NCBI GenBank assembly: GCA_036501365.1
Contig: DASYAL010000074.1
Location: 167,691 to 231,690, forward strand
Length of the DNA stretch: 64,000 nucleotides
From: CAIKMD01 sp036501365
Lineage (GTDB): Bacteria; Pseudomonadota; Alphaproteobacteria; ATCC43930; CGMCC-115725
Direction of reading: 5' to 3'
In this document: piece by piece, positions 16,219 through 25,883 of the stretch
How the letters are laid out: each line of letters opens with the position of its first letter
Position numbering within the stretch: the stretch's first letter is position 1
Notes under the pieces: model-generated
Databases searched by the model: none
What the model was told of the DNA's origin: nothing
Seen by the model: the letters and a program-made list of their open reading frames with translations, nothing else
Position numbers and translations under genes: made by a program

Positions 16219-17883
16219 TCAAATCCGCACCACATGCACGTCGGTGACCGGACGCTTGCCGTGCCAAGCCTTGAGCGCGCGGCGGATCGCGACCCGCACC
16301 GCCTCGCGCAGAGCCTCGTCGTCGCGGCGGTCTCGCAAGGACAGGTCCTCGATCGCCTCTTCGATGCAATCGCGTAACTCCGCAGCAGCCGCAACGGCGT
16401 CCTCGGCGAGGCCCTGCACCGTCACCTGCGGCGGCGCCTTGAGCTTACCGTCGCGATCGACCACCACCGTCGCCATCGCCGCGCCGTTCCACACCATGCG
16501 CTGGCGATTCTTCAGTGCCTCGCCGCCCAGCGGCAACAGCGTCTTGCCGTCGGCGACCAGACGGCCGGTCGGCACTTCGCCGATCACGCCGGGCTCGCCC
16601 GGCGCGAGCTTCACCATCTGGCCGTTGCACGTGACGAGCGCGTGGCGCGCGCCTTGCTCCTCGGCAAGCTTGGCATGCGCCATCAGATGCCGCGCCTCGC
16701 CATGCACCGGCAGCGCGATCCGCGGCTTGACCAGAGCATACATGCGCGCAAGCTCGTCCTGCGCCGGATGGCCCGAGACATGGACGAAATGATCGTGCTC
16801 GGAAATGATCTCGACGCCGATATGGGCGAGCTTGTTCTGCAAGCGGCCGATCGCGCGCTCGTTGCCGGGAATGACGCGCGACGAGAAGATCACCGTGTCG
16901 CCTGGCTCGAGCACGATTTCGGGATGCTCGTCCTCGGCGATGCGCCAGAGCGCCGCACGCGGCTCGCCCTGGCTGCCGGTACAGATCAGCACCACCTTGT
17001 CGCGCGGCAGATAGGCGGCCTCCTCGTCGGTCAGGAACGGCACGATATTCTCGAGATAGCCGGTCTCGCGCGCGGCGTGATCCATGCGCCAGAGGGAGCG
17101 CCCGACCAGCGCCGCATGGCGGTCGTTGGCGGCGGCCGCGGCGGCGATCGAGGCGAGGCGCGCGACATTCGAGGCAAAACAGGCGACCGCCACCCGCTCC
17201 TTCTGCTGCCCGACAAGATCGATCAGCGATTTGCGGACATCGGCCTCGGAGCCGGCCTCGCCGGGCCGCAGCGCGTTGGTCGAATCGCACACCATCGCCA
17301 GCACGCCCTCCTCGCCGAGGCGCTTGAGCGCCGCCTCGTCGGCGGTCGGGCCGACCAGCGGATCGGCATCGAATTTCCAGTCGCCGGTATGAAGCACGGT
17401 GCCGAACGGCGTGCGCAGCACGACGGCATTGGGCTCGGGGATCGAATGGGTGAGCGTGATCAGCTCCAGCTCGAACTGCCCGACCGAGAAGCGGCCCGAC
17501 ATCGGCACTTCGTGCAGCGGCACCTCGTGCTCGAGCCCGGCCTCGATCAATTTCTGGCGCAGCACCGCCGCCGTGAACGGCGTCGCATAGACCGGGCAGC
17601 GCAAGCGCTTCCAGAGATGCTGCACCGCGCCGATATGGTCCTCATGCGCATGGGTGCAGACGAGGCCGTCGAGCCGGTCGGCGCGCTGCGCGATGAAATC
17701 GGGATCGGCCATGATGATGTCGACGCCGGGCACGGTGTCGTCGGCGAAGGTGATGCCGCAATCGATCATCAGCCAACGGCCGCCATAGCCGTAAAGGCTC
17801 ATATTCATGCCGATCTCGCCGACGCCGCCGAGCGCCAGAAAGACCAGCTCGTCCGGACGGTTGATGCTGTTGTCAGCGCTCAT
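16219..17883 (-). CDS. rnj: Ribonuclease J
   Basis: A metallo-beta-lactamase/beta-CASP ribonuclease with endonuclease and 5'-to-3' exonuclease activity in RNA processing and decay. The 554 residues start at ATG 17883 (SADNSINRPDELVFLALGG), 11 bases after the coaX stop. The zinc motif HAHEDH lies at 78-83; GDWKFD, SSRVIPGNE and VHVSGHPAQ are further family motifs. An upstream in-frame codon at 17952 would only translate the end of coaX in another frame. Gene order birA-coaX-rnj is conserved in alphaproteobacteria. Confidence 0.93.
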   Translation of the reverse strand: MSADNSINRPDELVFLALGGVGEIGMNMSLYGYGGRWLMIDCGITFADDTVPGVDIIMADPDFIAQRADRLDGLVCTHAHEDHIGAVQHLWKRLRCPVYATPFTAAVLRQKLIEAGLEHEVPLHEVPMSGRFSVGQFELELITLTHSIPEPNAVVLRTPFGTVLHTGDWKFDADPLVGPTADEAALKRLGEEGVLAMVCDSTNALRPGEAGSEADVRKSLIDLVGQQKERVAVACFASNVARLASIAAAAAANDRHAALVGRSLWRMDHAARETGYLENIVPFLTDEEAAYLPRDKVVLICTGSQGEPRAALWRIAEDEHPEIVLEPGDTVIFSSRVIPGNERAIGRLQNKLAHIGVEIISEHDHFVHVSGHPAQDELARMYALVKPRIALPVHGEARHLMAHAKLAEEQGARHALVTCNGQMVKLAPGEPGVIGEVPTGRLVADGKTLLPLGGEALKNRQRMVWNGAAMATVVVDRDGKLKAPPQVTVQGLAEDAVAAAAELRDCIEEAIEDLSLRDRRDDEALREAVRVAIRRALKAWHGKRPVTDVHVVRI

Positions 17884-17894
17884 TCTCGGCTGGC

Positions 17895-18683
17895 TCAGAC
17901 CGAAATCGTCGTCGGCTTGCGGTTGCGCTCGTAAACCAGCCGCAAGCCCCAAAGGTTCAATGTGCCGTCGACGCGCTCGATCAAGGGGCTCGCATGCTCG
18001 AAGACCGGCGCGAGGCCCCCAGTCGCGATCACCCGCATCTGGGCGCCGAACTCAGCGGTGATGCGGGTGACGATGCCCTCGATCAAGCCGACATAGCCCC
18101 AATAGATGCCCGATTGCATGCAGGCGACGGTGTTGGTGCCGATAACCTTCGCCGTCGAATGGATCGCGACGCTCGGCAGCTTCGCCGCCGCCTGCTCGAG
18201 CGCCTGGAGCGACAGGTTGACGCCCGGCGCGATCACGCCGCCGCGATAGTTGCCGGCCGCGTCGATCACGTCGAAGGTCGTCGCGGTGCCGAAATCGAGG
18301 ACGATCGCGGCGCCGGGATAGCGGTCATGCGCCGCGATGGTGTTGATGAGGCGGTCGGCGCCGACCTCCTCGGGCCGGTCGACCAGCGCCTTCATGCCGA
18401 GCTCGACCCCGGCCTCGCCGACCATCAGCGGCGTCGAGGCGCAATAATCCTGGCAGAATTTGACGAGGTTGAAATTCGCGTCGGGCACAACGCTGGCGAT
18501 GATCGTCCCCGAGATGCGCCCGCGGGTGAAGCCGGCGAGGCTGAGCAGATGATCGAGCCAGACGACGTATTCGTCGGCGGTACGCTTCGCTTCGGTCGCG
18601 GCGCGCCAGGCTCCTTGCAGCCGGTCGCCGTCCCATAGGGCGAACACCGTGTTGGTGTTGTTGGCGTTGATCGCGAGCAGCAT
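17895..18683 (-). CDS. coaX: Type III pantothenate kinase
   Basis: First enzyme of coenzyme A synthesis, phosphorylating pantothenate. A 262-residue ASKHA-fold protein with LDFGTATTFDVID (second phosphate loop), GADRLINTIAAHDRYPG and GGVIAPGVNLS. The first phosphate loop, DxGNT in most family members, reads Asn6-Ala-Asn-Asn-Thr10 here (INANNTNTVFAL), so the usual Asp and Gly are both replaced. The remainder looks intact and the gene is in its conserved place between birA and rnj, so it is probably functional. Confidence 0.9.
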   Translation of the reverse strand: MLLAINANNTNTVFALWDGDRLQGAWRAATEAKRTADEYVVWLDHLLSLAGFTRGRISGTIIASVVPDANFNLVKFCQDYCASTPLMVGEAGVELGMKALVDRPEEVGADRLINTIAAHDRYPGAAIVLDFGTATTFDVIDAAGNYRGGVIAPGVNLSLQALEQAAAKLPSVAIHSTAKVIGTNTVACMQSGIYWGYVGLIEGIVTRITAEFGAQMRVIATGGLAPVFEHASPLIERVDGTLNLWGLRLVYERNRKPTTISV

Positions 18684-18691
18684 GGCGACTC

Positions 18692-19507
18692 CTAAGCGGC
18701 GGCCGCGGGAAAGACCTCGCCCGCCGCGATACGGCGGCGGCCGGCGGCGCTATCGAGCAACAGCGCGCCATCCTTGTCGAGTCCCGCGAAGATGCCGTCC
18801 GCGGTCGATGTCGGCAGGCGGACACGGATCGACTGGCCGAGACCACGCGCACGCGCCAGCCAGGCGGCGCGGATCGCGGCAAAACCGGCACCCTCGTCCC
18901 AGCGTTCGTACCAGCGGAGAAACGCCGCGGCCAACGCCGCCAGCATCGCCTCGGGCGCGATGTCGGCGCCGGTCGCGGCCAGCGCCGTCGCGGGATAACC
19001 GACCGCGACCGGATAGGTTGCGAGATTGACGCCGATGCCGAGCACCAGCCAGTCAATTCCACTCTGCGCCTTGGATTGCGATTCGAGCAGGATGCCGGCG
19101 AGCTTGCGCCCGGCGAGAAGCACATCGTTCGGCCATTTGAATTCGATGGCGGCCTCGGAGGCTGCGCTGAGACAAGCCTCGCCGACTGCCAGCGCGGCGA
19201 CGAAGCCGAGCTGCGCCGCCGCCGCCACAGGCACCGCGGGCCGCAAGATCAGCGAGGCATAGAGATTGCCAGCCGGCGAGACCCATTCCCGGCCCTGGCG
19301 GCCGTGCCCGGCGGTCTGCACGCGTGCCCAGACTAGCGTCCCGGCCGGCGCGCCGGCGGCGGCGAGGGCCTTGGCGTCGTCGCTGGTGCTGGCGATGCGC
19401 TCGTGGCCGACGAGGCGATAGAAGGGCGGCAAAGACTCCGACGCTTGATTTGGTCGCATTTTCTGCGGCGAACCGGTTCCCGCTTTGCCGGAAAATGCTC
19501 CGGTCAT
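18692..19507 (-). CDS. birA: Biotin--[acetyl-CoA-carboxylase] ligase
   Basis: Attaches biotin to the carrier protein of acetyl-CoA carboxylase and other carboxylases. The 271 residues carry the biotinoyl-AMP motif GHGRQGREW (about 66-74) and the catalytic-lysine region FKWPNDVLLAGRKLAGIL (about 123-140). There is no N-terminal winged helix, so this is an enzyme-only ligase, not a repressor of biotin genes. The ATG at 19507 overlaps the nuoN stop (ATGA), extending the nuo transcript into birA-coaX-rnj; ATG 19459 is a possible later start. Confidence 0.92.
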   Translation of the reverse strand: MTGAFSGKAGTGSPQKMRPNQASESLPPFYRLVGHERIASTSDDAKALAAAGAPAGTLVWARVQTAGHGRQGREWVSPAGNLYASLILRPAVPVAAAAQLGFVAALAVGEACLSAASEAAIEFKWPNDVLLAGRKLAGILLESQSKAQSGIDWLVLGIGVNLATYPVAVGYPATALAATGADIAPEAMLAALAAAFLRWYERWDEGAGFAAIRAAWLARARGLGQSIRVRLPTSTADGIFAGLDKDGALLLDSAAGRRRIAAGEVFPAAAA

Positions 19508-20964
19508 CCGGTGAAGAGCGCCGCGGCGACGGCGTCGGCGCCATCGACCAGGAGGCCCGGCCAGGCGAAGAAGAACAGGATGATCACCGCCGAGACGACC
19601 AGCACGGCCTGCATCTCGCGGCCGATCGGTCGATCGAAAGCGCCGGCCGGCTCGTCGAAATACATCAGCTTGACGATGCGCAGATAGTAGAAGGCGCCTA
19701 CCACGCTCGCGACTACGCCGATGACGGCGAGCACATAGAGGTGCGCGTCGATGGCGGCGAGGAACACATAGACTTTGGCGAAGAAGCCGGCCAGGGGCGG
19801 AATACCGGCGAGCGAGAACATGAAGATCGCCAGCGCCAGCGCCAGGCCCGGTTGCGTTCGCGACAGGCCGGCGAGATCGTTGATGCCCTCGACCGGCTTG
19901 CCGTCGCGGCGCATGCACAGGATGACCGCAAAAGCGCCGACATTCATGAAGAGATAGATGGCGAGATAGACGAGGATGCCGCGCACCCCCGCGGCGCTGC
20001 CGGCGGCGAGGCCGATCAGCGCGTAGCCGACATTGCCGATCGAGCTGTAGGCCATCAGCCGCTTGATGTTGCTCTGGTTGATCGCGGCGAAGGCGCCCAA
20101 GAGCATCGAGGCGACCGAGATGAACCAGATGACCTGCCGCCATTCGGCGACGAGGCCTCCGAAAGGTCCGACCATGACACGGACGAACAGCGCCATCGCC
20201 GCGATCTTGGGCGCGACCGAGAAGAACGCGGTCACCGGCGTCGGCGCGCCTTCATAGACGTCGGGCGTCCACATATGGAACGGCACCGCCGAGACCTTGA
20301 AGGCGAGCCCGACCGCGATCAGCACGATGCCGACGACGAGCCCGATCGAGACCGTCCCGCCATCGGCGAAATTATGCGCGAGCGTGTCGAAATTGGTGGT
20401 GCCGGCGAAGCCGTAGACCATCGACGCGCCGTAAAGCAGCATGCCCGAGGCCAGCGCGCCGAGAACGAAATATTTGAGCCCGGCCTCGGTCGAGCGGACG
20501 TCGTCGCGATGGAAGGCGGCGACGACATAGAGCGCGAGGCTCTGCAACTCGAGCGAAACATAGAGCGAGATGAGATCGTTCGCAGCGATCATCATCATCA
20601 TGCCGGTGGTCGAGAGCAGCACCAGCACCGCATATTCCGGCCGCGCGATGCCCTCGCGCTCGTTGAAGCCCATCGCCATGATGAGCGTCAGCGCCGAGCC
20701 GATCAGCACCAGCATCTTCGAGAAGGCACCGAAGCCGTCGACCACGAAGAGGCCGTAGAGCGCGACCTGCCGCTCCGGCCCGTGCGCATGCAGCGGCGAG
20801 GCGACCAGGGCGAAGGCGACGACCAGCGCCGCGACCGCCAGCCAGGCGATTTCGCGCGCGGCCTTGTCGCCCTGGAAGACGCCAAGGATGAGCAGCGCCA
20901 TCGACGCCGCGGCAAGGAAGAGCTCGGGCAAAGCGGCCATGAAATCGGGCAACGCGAGATGCAT
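19504..20964 (-). CDS. nuoN: NADH-quinone oxidoreductase subunit N
   Basis: Antiporter-like, proton-pumping membrane subunit of respiratory complex I. The 486 residues form about 14 membrane helices; conserved features are SLELQSLALYV (helix 5 region with the key Glu), the HMWTPDVYEGAPTPV loop and ILVLLSTTGMMM. It is the last nuo gene and overlaps birA by four bases. It starts at ATG 20964, 12 bases after nuoM. Confidence 0.95.
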   Translation of the reverse strand: MHLALPDFMAALPELFLAAASMALLILGVFQGDKAAREIAWLAVAALVVAFALVASPLHAHGPERQVALYGLFVVDGFGAFSKMLVLIGSALTLIMAMGFNEREGIARPEYAVLVLLSTTGMMMMIAANDLISLYVSLELQSLALYVVAAFHRDDVRSTEAGLKYFVLGALASGMLLYGASMVYGFAGTTNFDTLAHNFADGGTVSIGLVVGIVLIAVGLAFKVSAVPFHMWTPDVYEGAPTPVTAFFSVAPKIAAMALFVRVMVGPFGGLVAEWRQVIWFISVASMLLGAFAAINQSNIKRLMAYSSIGNVGYALIGLAAGSAAGVRGILVYLAIYLFMNVGAFAVILCMRRDGKPVEGINDLAGLSRTQPGLALALAIFMFSLAGIPPLAGFFAKVYVFLAAIDAHLYVLAVIGVVASVVGAFYYLRIVKLMYFDEPAGAFDRPIGREMQAVLVVSAVIILFFFAWPGLLVDGADAVAAALFTG

Positions 20965-20976
20965 CGATCCGCTCCC

Positions 20977-22485
20977 CTACCGCGCTGCGAGATGATGGCC
21001 GGTAGAGCGCGCCGCCTGCACGCTCTCGATCAGATTGCCGATCGTCGGCTGGATCGGCTTGAGGAAGCTGTCGGGATATATCCCCATCCACAGCACCACG
21101 GCGATCATCGGCACGAACACCACGATCTCGCGCCAGTTGAGGTCGAGCATCGCCTTGACGTCGTCGCGCGTGATCGTACCGAAGATCACGCGGCGGTAGA
21201 GATAGAGCATATAGGCCGCGCCGAGGATCATGCCGGTGGTGGCGAAGAACGCGACCCAGGTGTTGACCTTGAACGCGCCCAACAGCGCCAGGAACTCGCC
21301 GATGAAGCCGCTGGTGCCGGGCAGGCCGACCGATGCCAGCATGAACACCATGAAGCAGAAGGCATAGCGCGGCATGTTGTGGACGAGGCCGCCGTAGCGC
21401 GCGATCTCGCGGGTATGCAGGCGGTCGTAGACGACGCCGACGCAAAGGAAGAGCGCGGCCGAGACGACGCCGTGGCTCAGCATCTGGATCATCGCGCCCT
21501 GCAGGCCTTCCGCGGTCACGGTGAAGATGCCCATGGTGACGAGGCCCATATGCGCGACCGAGGAATAGGCGATCAGCTTCTTCATGTCGTCCTGGGCGAG
21601 CGCGACCAGCGAGGTGTAGACCACCGCGACAACGCTCAGCAGATAGACGAGCGGCGTGAAGAAGGCCGAGGCATCGGGGAACATCGGCAGCGAGAAGCGG
21701 ATGAAACCATAGCCGCCCATCTTCAAGAGCACGCCGGCGAGGATGACCGAGCCCGCAGTCGGCGCCTCGACATGGGCGTCGGGCAGCCAGGTGTGGACCG
21801 GCCACATCGGCACCTTCACCGCGAAGGAAGCGAAGAAGGCGAGCCACAGCCATTTCTGCAATTCGGGCGGGAAGTTAAAATTGAGCGCCTCGACGATGTC
21901 GCTCGATCCCACCTGGAAATAGATGGTGAGAATCGCCAGCAACATCAGCACCGAGCCGAGGAGCGTATAGAGAAAGAACTTGAACGCGGCATAGACGCGC
22001 CGCGGCCCGCCCCAGACGCCGATGATCAGGAACATCGGGATCAGCACGCCCTCGAAGAACATATAGAAGACGAAGAAATCGAGCGCGCAGAACATGCCGA
22101 TCATCAGGGTCTCGAGCACGAGGAAGGCGATCATGTATTCCTTCACCCGCACCTTCACCGAGGTCCAGCTCGCGACGACGCAGATCGGCGTCAGGAACGC
22201 CGACAGCACGACGAAGAACAGCGAGATGCCGTCGATCCCCATCTGATAGGCGATGTGGAATTGCGGCAGCCACTGCGCCTGCTCGACGAACTGGAAATCC
22301 GAGGTCGAGGGATCGAACCGCGCCCAGATGACGAGCGACAGGAGGAGATCGACCAGCGAGGTCCAGAGCGCGATCCAGCGCGCGTTGCGCGCGACATCCT
22401 CGGCGGCGCCGCGCAAGATCATGATCGCCAACACGCCAACGAGCGGCAGGAAGGTGACGAGGCTGAGGAGCGGCCAATTATCCAT
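20977..22485 (-). CDS. nuoM: NADH-quinone oxidoreductase subunit M
   Basis: Antiporter-like proton-pumping subunit of complex I in the inner membrane. The 502 residues include FYMFFEGVLIPMFLIIG with the conserved helix-5 glutamate, WPVHTWLPDAHVEAPTAGS and SSVAHMGLVTMG, all family signatures. Spacing of 9 bases from nuoL and 12 from nuoN fits a single operon. Confidence 0.96.
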   Translation of the reverse strand: MDNWPLLSLVTFLPLVGVLAIMILRGAAEDVARNARWIALWTSLVDLLLSLVIWARFDPSTSDFQFVEQAQWLPQFHIAYQMGIDGISLFFVVLSAFLTPICVVASWTSVKVRVKEYMIAFLVLETLMIGMFCALDFFVFYMFFEGVLIPMFLIIGVWGGPRRVYAAFKFFLYTLLGSVLMLLAILTIYFQVGSSDIVEALNFNFPPELQKWLWLAFFASFAVKVPMWPVHTWLPDAHVEAPTAGSVILAGVLLKMGGYGFIRFSLPMFPDASAFFTPLVYLLSVVAVVYTSLVALAQDDMKKLIAYSSVAHMGLVTMGIFTVTAEGLQGAMIQMLSHGVVSAALFLCVGVVYDRLHTREIARYGGLVHNMPRYAFCFMVFMLASVGLPGTSGFIGEFLALLGAFKVNTWVAFFATTGMILGAAYMLYLYRRVIFGTITRDDVKAMLDLNWREIVVFVPMIAVVLWMGIYPDSFLKPIQPTIGNLIESVQAARSTGHHLAAR

Positions 22486-22494
22486 GACGCGCCC

Positions 22495-24426
22495 TTACCC
22501 GATCTGAAACAAGAGATACCACGAGACCAGCGCCACCACGCCGATCAGCATCGCGAAGGCATAGTGATAGAGATAGCCGGTCTGCAAGCGGCTGGCGCCG
22601 ATCGAGAGCCGGCGCGTCGTCGCGGCGAGACCGTCGGGGCCGAGTCCGTCGATGATGCTGCCGTCGCCCTTCTTCCAGAGGCCGACGCCCAAAGCCATCA
22701 GCGGCCGCACGATGAGGAAATCGTAGATTTCGTCGAAGTACCACTTGTTGAGGAACAACAGGTAGATCGGCCGGAAGCTGCGCGCCGTCCAGGCCGGCAG
22801 GCCCGGCTGCCAGATATAGGCGACCCAAGCCATGAAGATGCCGAAGAGACCCATGGCGAGCGGCAGCTTGCTCACCCAGAACGGCAGGTCTTCCGCGCGC
22901 GCCAGGCTGTCATGGCCGGGCAGCACCAGGATCGCGTCGCGCCAGAATTCGGTGCGGCCCTCGCCGACGAAGAGATGGTAGCCGAGGAAGCCGGCAACGA
23001 CGGCGCCAGTGGCGAGCACCACCAGCGGCCACAGCATAACAGGCGGCGATTCATGTGCGTGTTGCATCACCTCGCGATCAGCGTGGCTCTTGCCGTGGAA
23101 GGTCATGAAAAGGAGGCGCCAGGAATAGAAGGCGGTGATGAACGCGGCGAAGCTGCCGAGCCAGTAGGCATAGAGTCCGGTGCCGGTGCCGGCCGCGTAG
23201 GAGGCTTCGAGGATCGTGTCCTTGGAATAATAGCCGGCGAACGGCCAGATGCCGGCGAGCGCGAGGCTGCCGATCCACATCAGGATATAGGTATAGGGCA
23301 CGAGATAGCGGATGCCGCCCATCTTGCGCATGTCCTGCTCGCCCGACATGGCGTGGATCACCGAGCCGGCGCCGAGGAACAGCAGCGCCTTGAAGAAGGC
23401 ATGGGTCATCAGATGGAACATCGCCGCGCTATAGGCCGAGACGCCGGCGGCGAAGAACATGTAGCCCAATTGGCTGCAGGTCGAATAGGCGATGACGCGC
23501 TTGATGTCGTTCTGCGCCATACCGATGGTGGCGGCGAACATCGCGGTCGTGCCGCCGATGACGACGACCACGCCGAGCGCGGTCGGCGAATATTCGAAGA
23601 GCGGCGAGAGTCGCGCCAGCATGAACACACCGGCGGTCACCATGGTCGCGGCATGGATCAGGGCCGAGACCGGGGTCGGGCCTTCCATCGCGTCGGGCAG
23701 CCAAGTGTGCAGGCCGAGCTGCGCCGATTTGCCCATCGCGCCGACGAACAAGAGGATGCAGGTCACGGTCAGCGCCGGCCAGACATGGCCGAGAAAGTTG
23801 ATCGTGGTCTTGGCGACCTCGGGGGCCGCGCCGAACACGGTCTCGAACTGCAGCGAGCCAAAGAGCTGATAAACCGCGAAGATGCCGAGAATGAAACCGA
23901 AATCGCCGACGCGGTTGACGACGAAGGCCTTGATCGCGGCGGCATTGGCGCTCGGGCGGTCGTACCAAAACCCGATCAGCAGATAGGAGGCCAGGCCGAC
24001 GCCCTCCCAGCCGAAGAACATCTGCACGAAATTGTCGGCCGTCACCAGCATCAGCATGAAGAAGGTGAAGATGCTGAGATAAGCCATGAAGCGCGGGATC
24101 GAGTGATCGTGCTCCATGTAGCCGACGGAATAGACATGGACCATCGAGGAAACGATGGTGACCACCGCGACCATCACCGCGGAGAGCGTATCGAAGCGCA
24201 GCGCCCATTCGACCTGGAGGTCGCCCGTATCCATCCAGTTGAAGAGATCGATCGTCGTCGCATGTCCGTGGAGCGCGACCTGGACATAGACGACGATGCC
24301 GAGCACCGCCGAGGCGAGCACCGCGACGCAGGTGACGAGCTGCGCGCCCCGATCGCCGATCCAGCGGCCGAAGAAGCCGGCGATGATCGACGCGACCAGC
24401 GGCAGGAAGATGGCGGCGACGTACAC
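22495..24426 (-). CDS. nuoL: NADH-quinone oxidoreductase subunit L
   Basis: Largest antiporter-like subunit of complex I, 643 residues, with about 16 membrane helices and the long C-terminal lateral helix that clamps NuoM and NuoN. Markers are FFGWEGVGLASYLLIGFWY (helix-5 Glu), LGLHTWLPDAMEGPTPVSALIHAAT and YSTCSQLGYMFFA. The start is GTG 24426, 7 bases after nuoK. Confidence 0.96.
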   Translation of the reverse strand: MYVAAIFLPLVASIIAGFFGRWIGDRGAQLVTCVAVLASAVLGIVVYVQVALHGHATTIDLFNWMDTGDLQVEWALRFDTLSAVMVAVVTIVSSMVHVYSVGYMEHDHSIPRFMAYLSIFTFFMLMLVTADNFVQMFFGWEGVGLASYLLIGFWYDRPSANAAAIKAFVVNRVGDFGFILGIFAVYQLFGSLQFETVFGAAPEVAKTTINFLGHVWPALTVTCILLFVGAMGKSAQLGLHTWLPDAMEGPTPVSALIHAATMVTAGVFMLARLSPLFEYSPTALGVVVVIGGTTAMFAATIGMAQNDIKRVIAYSTCSQLGYMFFAAGVSAYSAAMFHLMTHAFFKALLFLGAGSVIHAMSGEQDMRKMGGIRYLVPYTYILMWIGSLALAGIWPFAGYYSKDTILEASYAAGTGTGLYAYWLGSFAAFITAFYSWRLLFMTFHGKSHADREVMQHAHESPPVMLWPLVVLATGAVVAGFLGYHLFVGEGRTEFWRDAILVLPGHDSLARAEDLPFWVSKLPLAMGLFGIFMAWVAYIWQPGLPAWTARSFRPIYLLFLNKWYFDEIYDFLIVRPLMALGVGLWKKGDGSIIDGLGPDGLAATTRRLSIGASRLQTGYLYHYAFAMLIGVVALVSWYLLFQIG

Positions 24427-24433
24427 GGGCGCT

Positions 24434-24748
24434 TCAGCCTTTCATCCGGTTGATGTCTTCGACCGCGATGGTGCCGCGGTTGCGGAAATAGACGACCAGG
24501 ATGGCAAGGCCGATCGCCGCCTCGGCCGCGGCGACCGTCAGCACGAACATGGCGAAGACCTGGCCGACGAGATCGTTGAGGAAGGACGAGAAGGCGACGA
24601 AGTTGATGTTGACCGCGAGCAGCATCAGCTCGATCGACATCAGGATGATGATAACGTTGCGGCGGTTGAGGAAGATGCCGAAAATCCCGAGGGTGAAGAG
24701 GATCGCGGCGACGACGAGATAATGCGCCAGGCCGATGTGGACCAGCAT
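24434..24748 (-). CDS. nuoK: NADH-quinone oxidoreductase subunit K
   Basis: Small membrane subunit of complex I, 104 residues with three helices. It carries two buried glutamates typical of the E-channel: MSIELMLLAVNINF in helix 2 and AAAEAAIGLAI in helix 3. I start it at ATG 24748, 4 bases after the nuoJ stop; a longer frame to 24844 would only read arginine-rich nonsense over nuoJ. Confidence 0.95.
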   Translation of the reverse strand: MLVHIGLAHYLVVAAILFTLGIFGIFLNRRNVIIILMSIELMLLAVNINFVAFSSFLNDLVGQVFAMFVLTVAAAEAAIGLAILVVYFRNRGTIAVEDINRMKG

Positions 24749-24752
24749 CGCC

Positions 24753-25379
24753 CTACACCCCCTGCCGCGGCCGCACTTTGACCACCTCGACGGCGTCCGC
24801 GCGCCGCCGCGCGACCTGCTGCCCGATCCTCTGCCGCCGCACACCCTCGCGCGCGCGGAGGGTCAGGACGATCGCGCCGATCATCGCCACCAGCAGGATC
24901 AGGCCGGCTGCCTGGAAGGCGTAGATGTAGTGGGTATAGAGGAGCGCGCCGAGCGCCGCGGTATTGGTCACTTGCGTGAGCGCCGGCGTCGGCGCCGCGG
25001 CGGCGCTGCCGATATCGGGCGACAGGCTCCAGGCGCCAAAGATCAGGATCAGCTCGACCAGCAGCGCCAACCCGATCAGCGCGCCGATCGGCAGGTATTG
25101 CAGCACCCCGCGGCGCAACGCGACGAAATTGATGTCGAGCATCATCACCACGAACAGGAACAGCACCGCGACCGCGCCGACATAGACAATGACGAGGATC
25201 ATCGCCAGGAACTCGGCGCCCAGCAGCACGAACAGCCCGGCCGCGTTGAAGAAGGCGAGGATCAGGAACAGCACCGAATGGACGGGGTTGCGCGCCGAGA
25301 TCACCATCACGCCCGACGCGACCGCGACCCCGGCAAAGGCCCAGAAAGAGATCGCTTGGAGGACTTCGCCGACCGGCAT
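24753..25379 (-). CDS. nuoJ: NADH-quinone oxidoreductase subunit J
   Basis: Membrane subunit of complex I with five helices, 208 residues from ATG 25379. VIVYVGAVAVLFLFVVMML is the helix-3 signature with its pi-bulge region. The C-terminal tail is basic. It is followed by nuoK after 4 bases and preceded by nuoI after 10 bases. Confidence 0.95.
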   Translation of the reverse strand: MPVGEVLQAISFWAFAGVAVASGVMVISARNPVHSVLFLILAFFNAAGLFVLLGAEFLAMILVIVYVGAVAVLFLFVVMMLDINFVALRRGVLQYLPIGALIGLALLVELILIFGAWSLSPDIGSAAAAPTPALTQVTNTAALGALLYTHYIYAFQAAGLILLVAMIGAIVLTLRAREGVRRQRIGQQVARRRADAVEVVKVRPRQGV

Positions 25380-25389
25380 CAGCGGCCCC

Positions 25390-25881
25390 TTACCGGTAAG
25401 GGGCGTCGAGCGCGATGTTGTTCGCGATCTCCGCCTCCCAGCGATCGCCGTTCGCGAGCAGCTTTTCCTTGTTGTAGAAAAGTTCTTCGCGGGTCTCGGT
25501 GGCGAATTCGAAATTCGGCCCCTCGACGATGGCATCGACGGGGCACGCCTCTTGGCAGAGCCCGCAATAGATGCATTTCGTCATGTCGATGTCGTAGCGC
25601 GTGGTGCGTCGACTGCCGTCCTCGCGCGGCTCGGCCTCGATCGTGATCGCGAGCGCCGGGCAGATCGCCTCGCATAGCTTGCAGGCGATGCAGCGCTCTT
25701 CGCCGCTGGGATAGCGGCGCAGCGCGTGCTCGCCGCGGAAGCGCGGGCTCAAAGGCCCTTTCTCGAACGGATAGTTCACCGTCACCGGCGTCTTGAACAT
25801 ATATTTCAGCGTCAGCCACAGGCCGGAGACGATCTCGGCCAGAAGCAGGCCGCGCACGCCGCCGCGATCCATGATCGCCAT
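25390..25881 (-). CDS. nuoI: NADH-quinone oxidoreductase subunit I
   Basis: Peripheral-arm ferredoxin-like subunit carrying clusters N6a and N6b. The 163 residues show two CxxCxxCxxxCP motifs: CIACKLCEAICP and CIYCGLCQEACP. An N-terminal amphipathic helix (LLLAEIVSGLWLTLKYMF) lies at the membrane. It starts at ATG 25881 with GGAGGG upstream, 2 bases after the nuoH stop. Confidence 0.96.
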   Translation of the reverse strand: MAIMDRGGVRGLLLAEIVSGLWLTLKYMFKTPVTVNYPFEKGPLSPRFRGEHALRRYPSGEERCIACKLCEAICPALAITIEAEPREDGSRRTTRYDIDMTKCIYCGLCQEACPVDAIVEGPNFEFATETREELFYNKEKLLANGDRWEAEIANNIALDAPYR

Positions 25882-25883
25882 CG

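Noticed and set aside
19324..24453. A 5.1-kb stop-free frame on the plus strand opposite nuoN, nuoM and nuoL
   Set aside because: Its translation is a low-complexity Arg/His/Asp/Glu-rich string without domains. It is the predictable antisense reflection of GC-rich, codon-biased nuo genes, which are certain on the minus strand.
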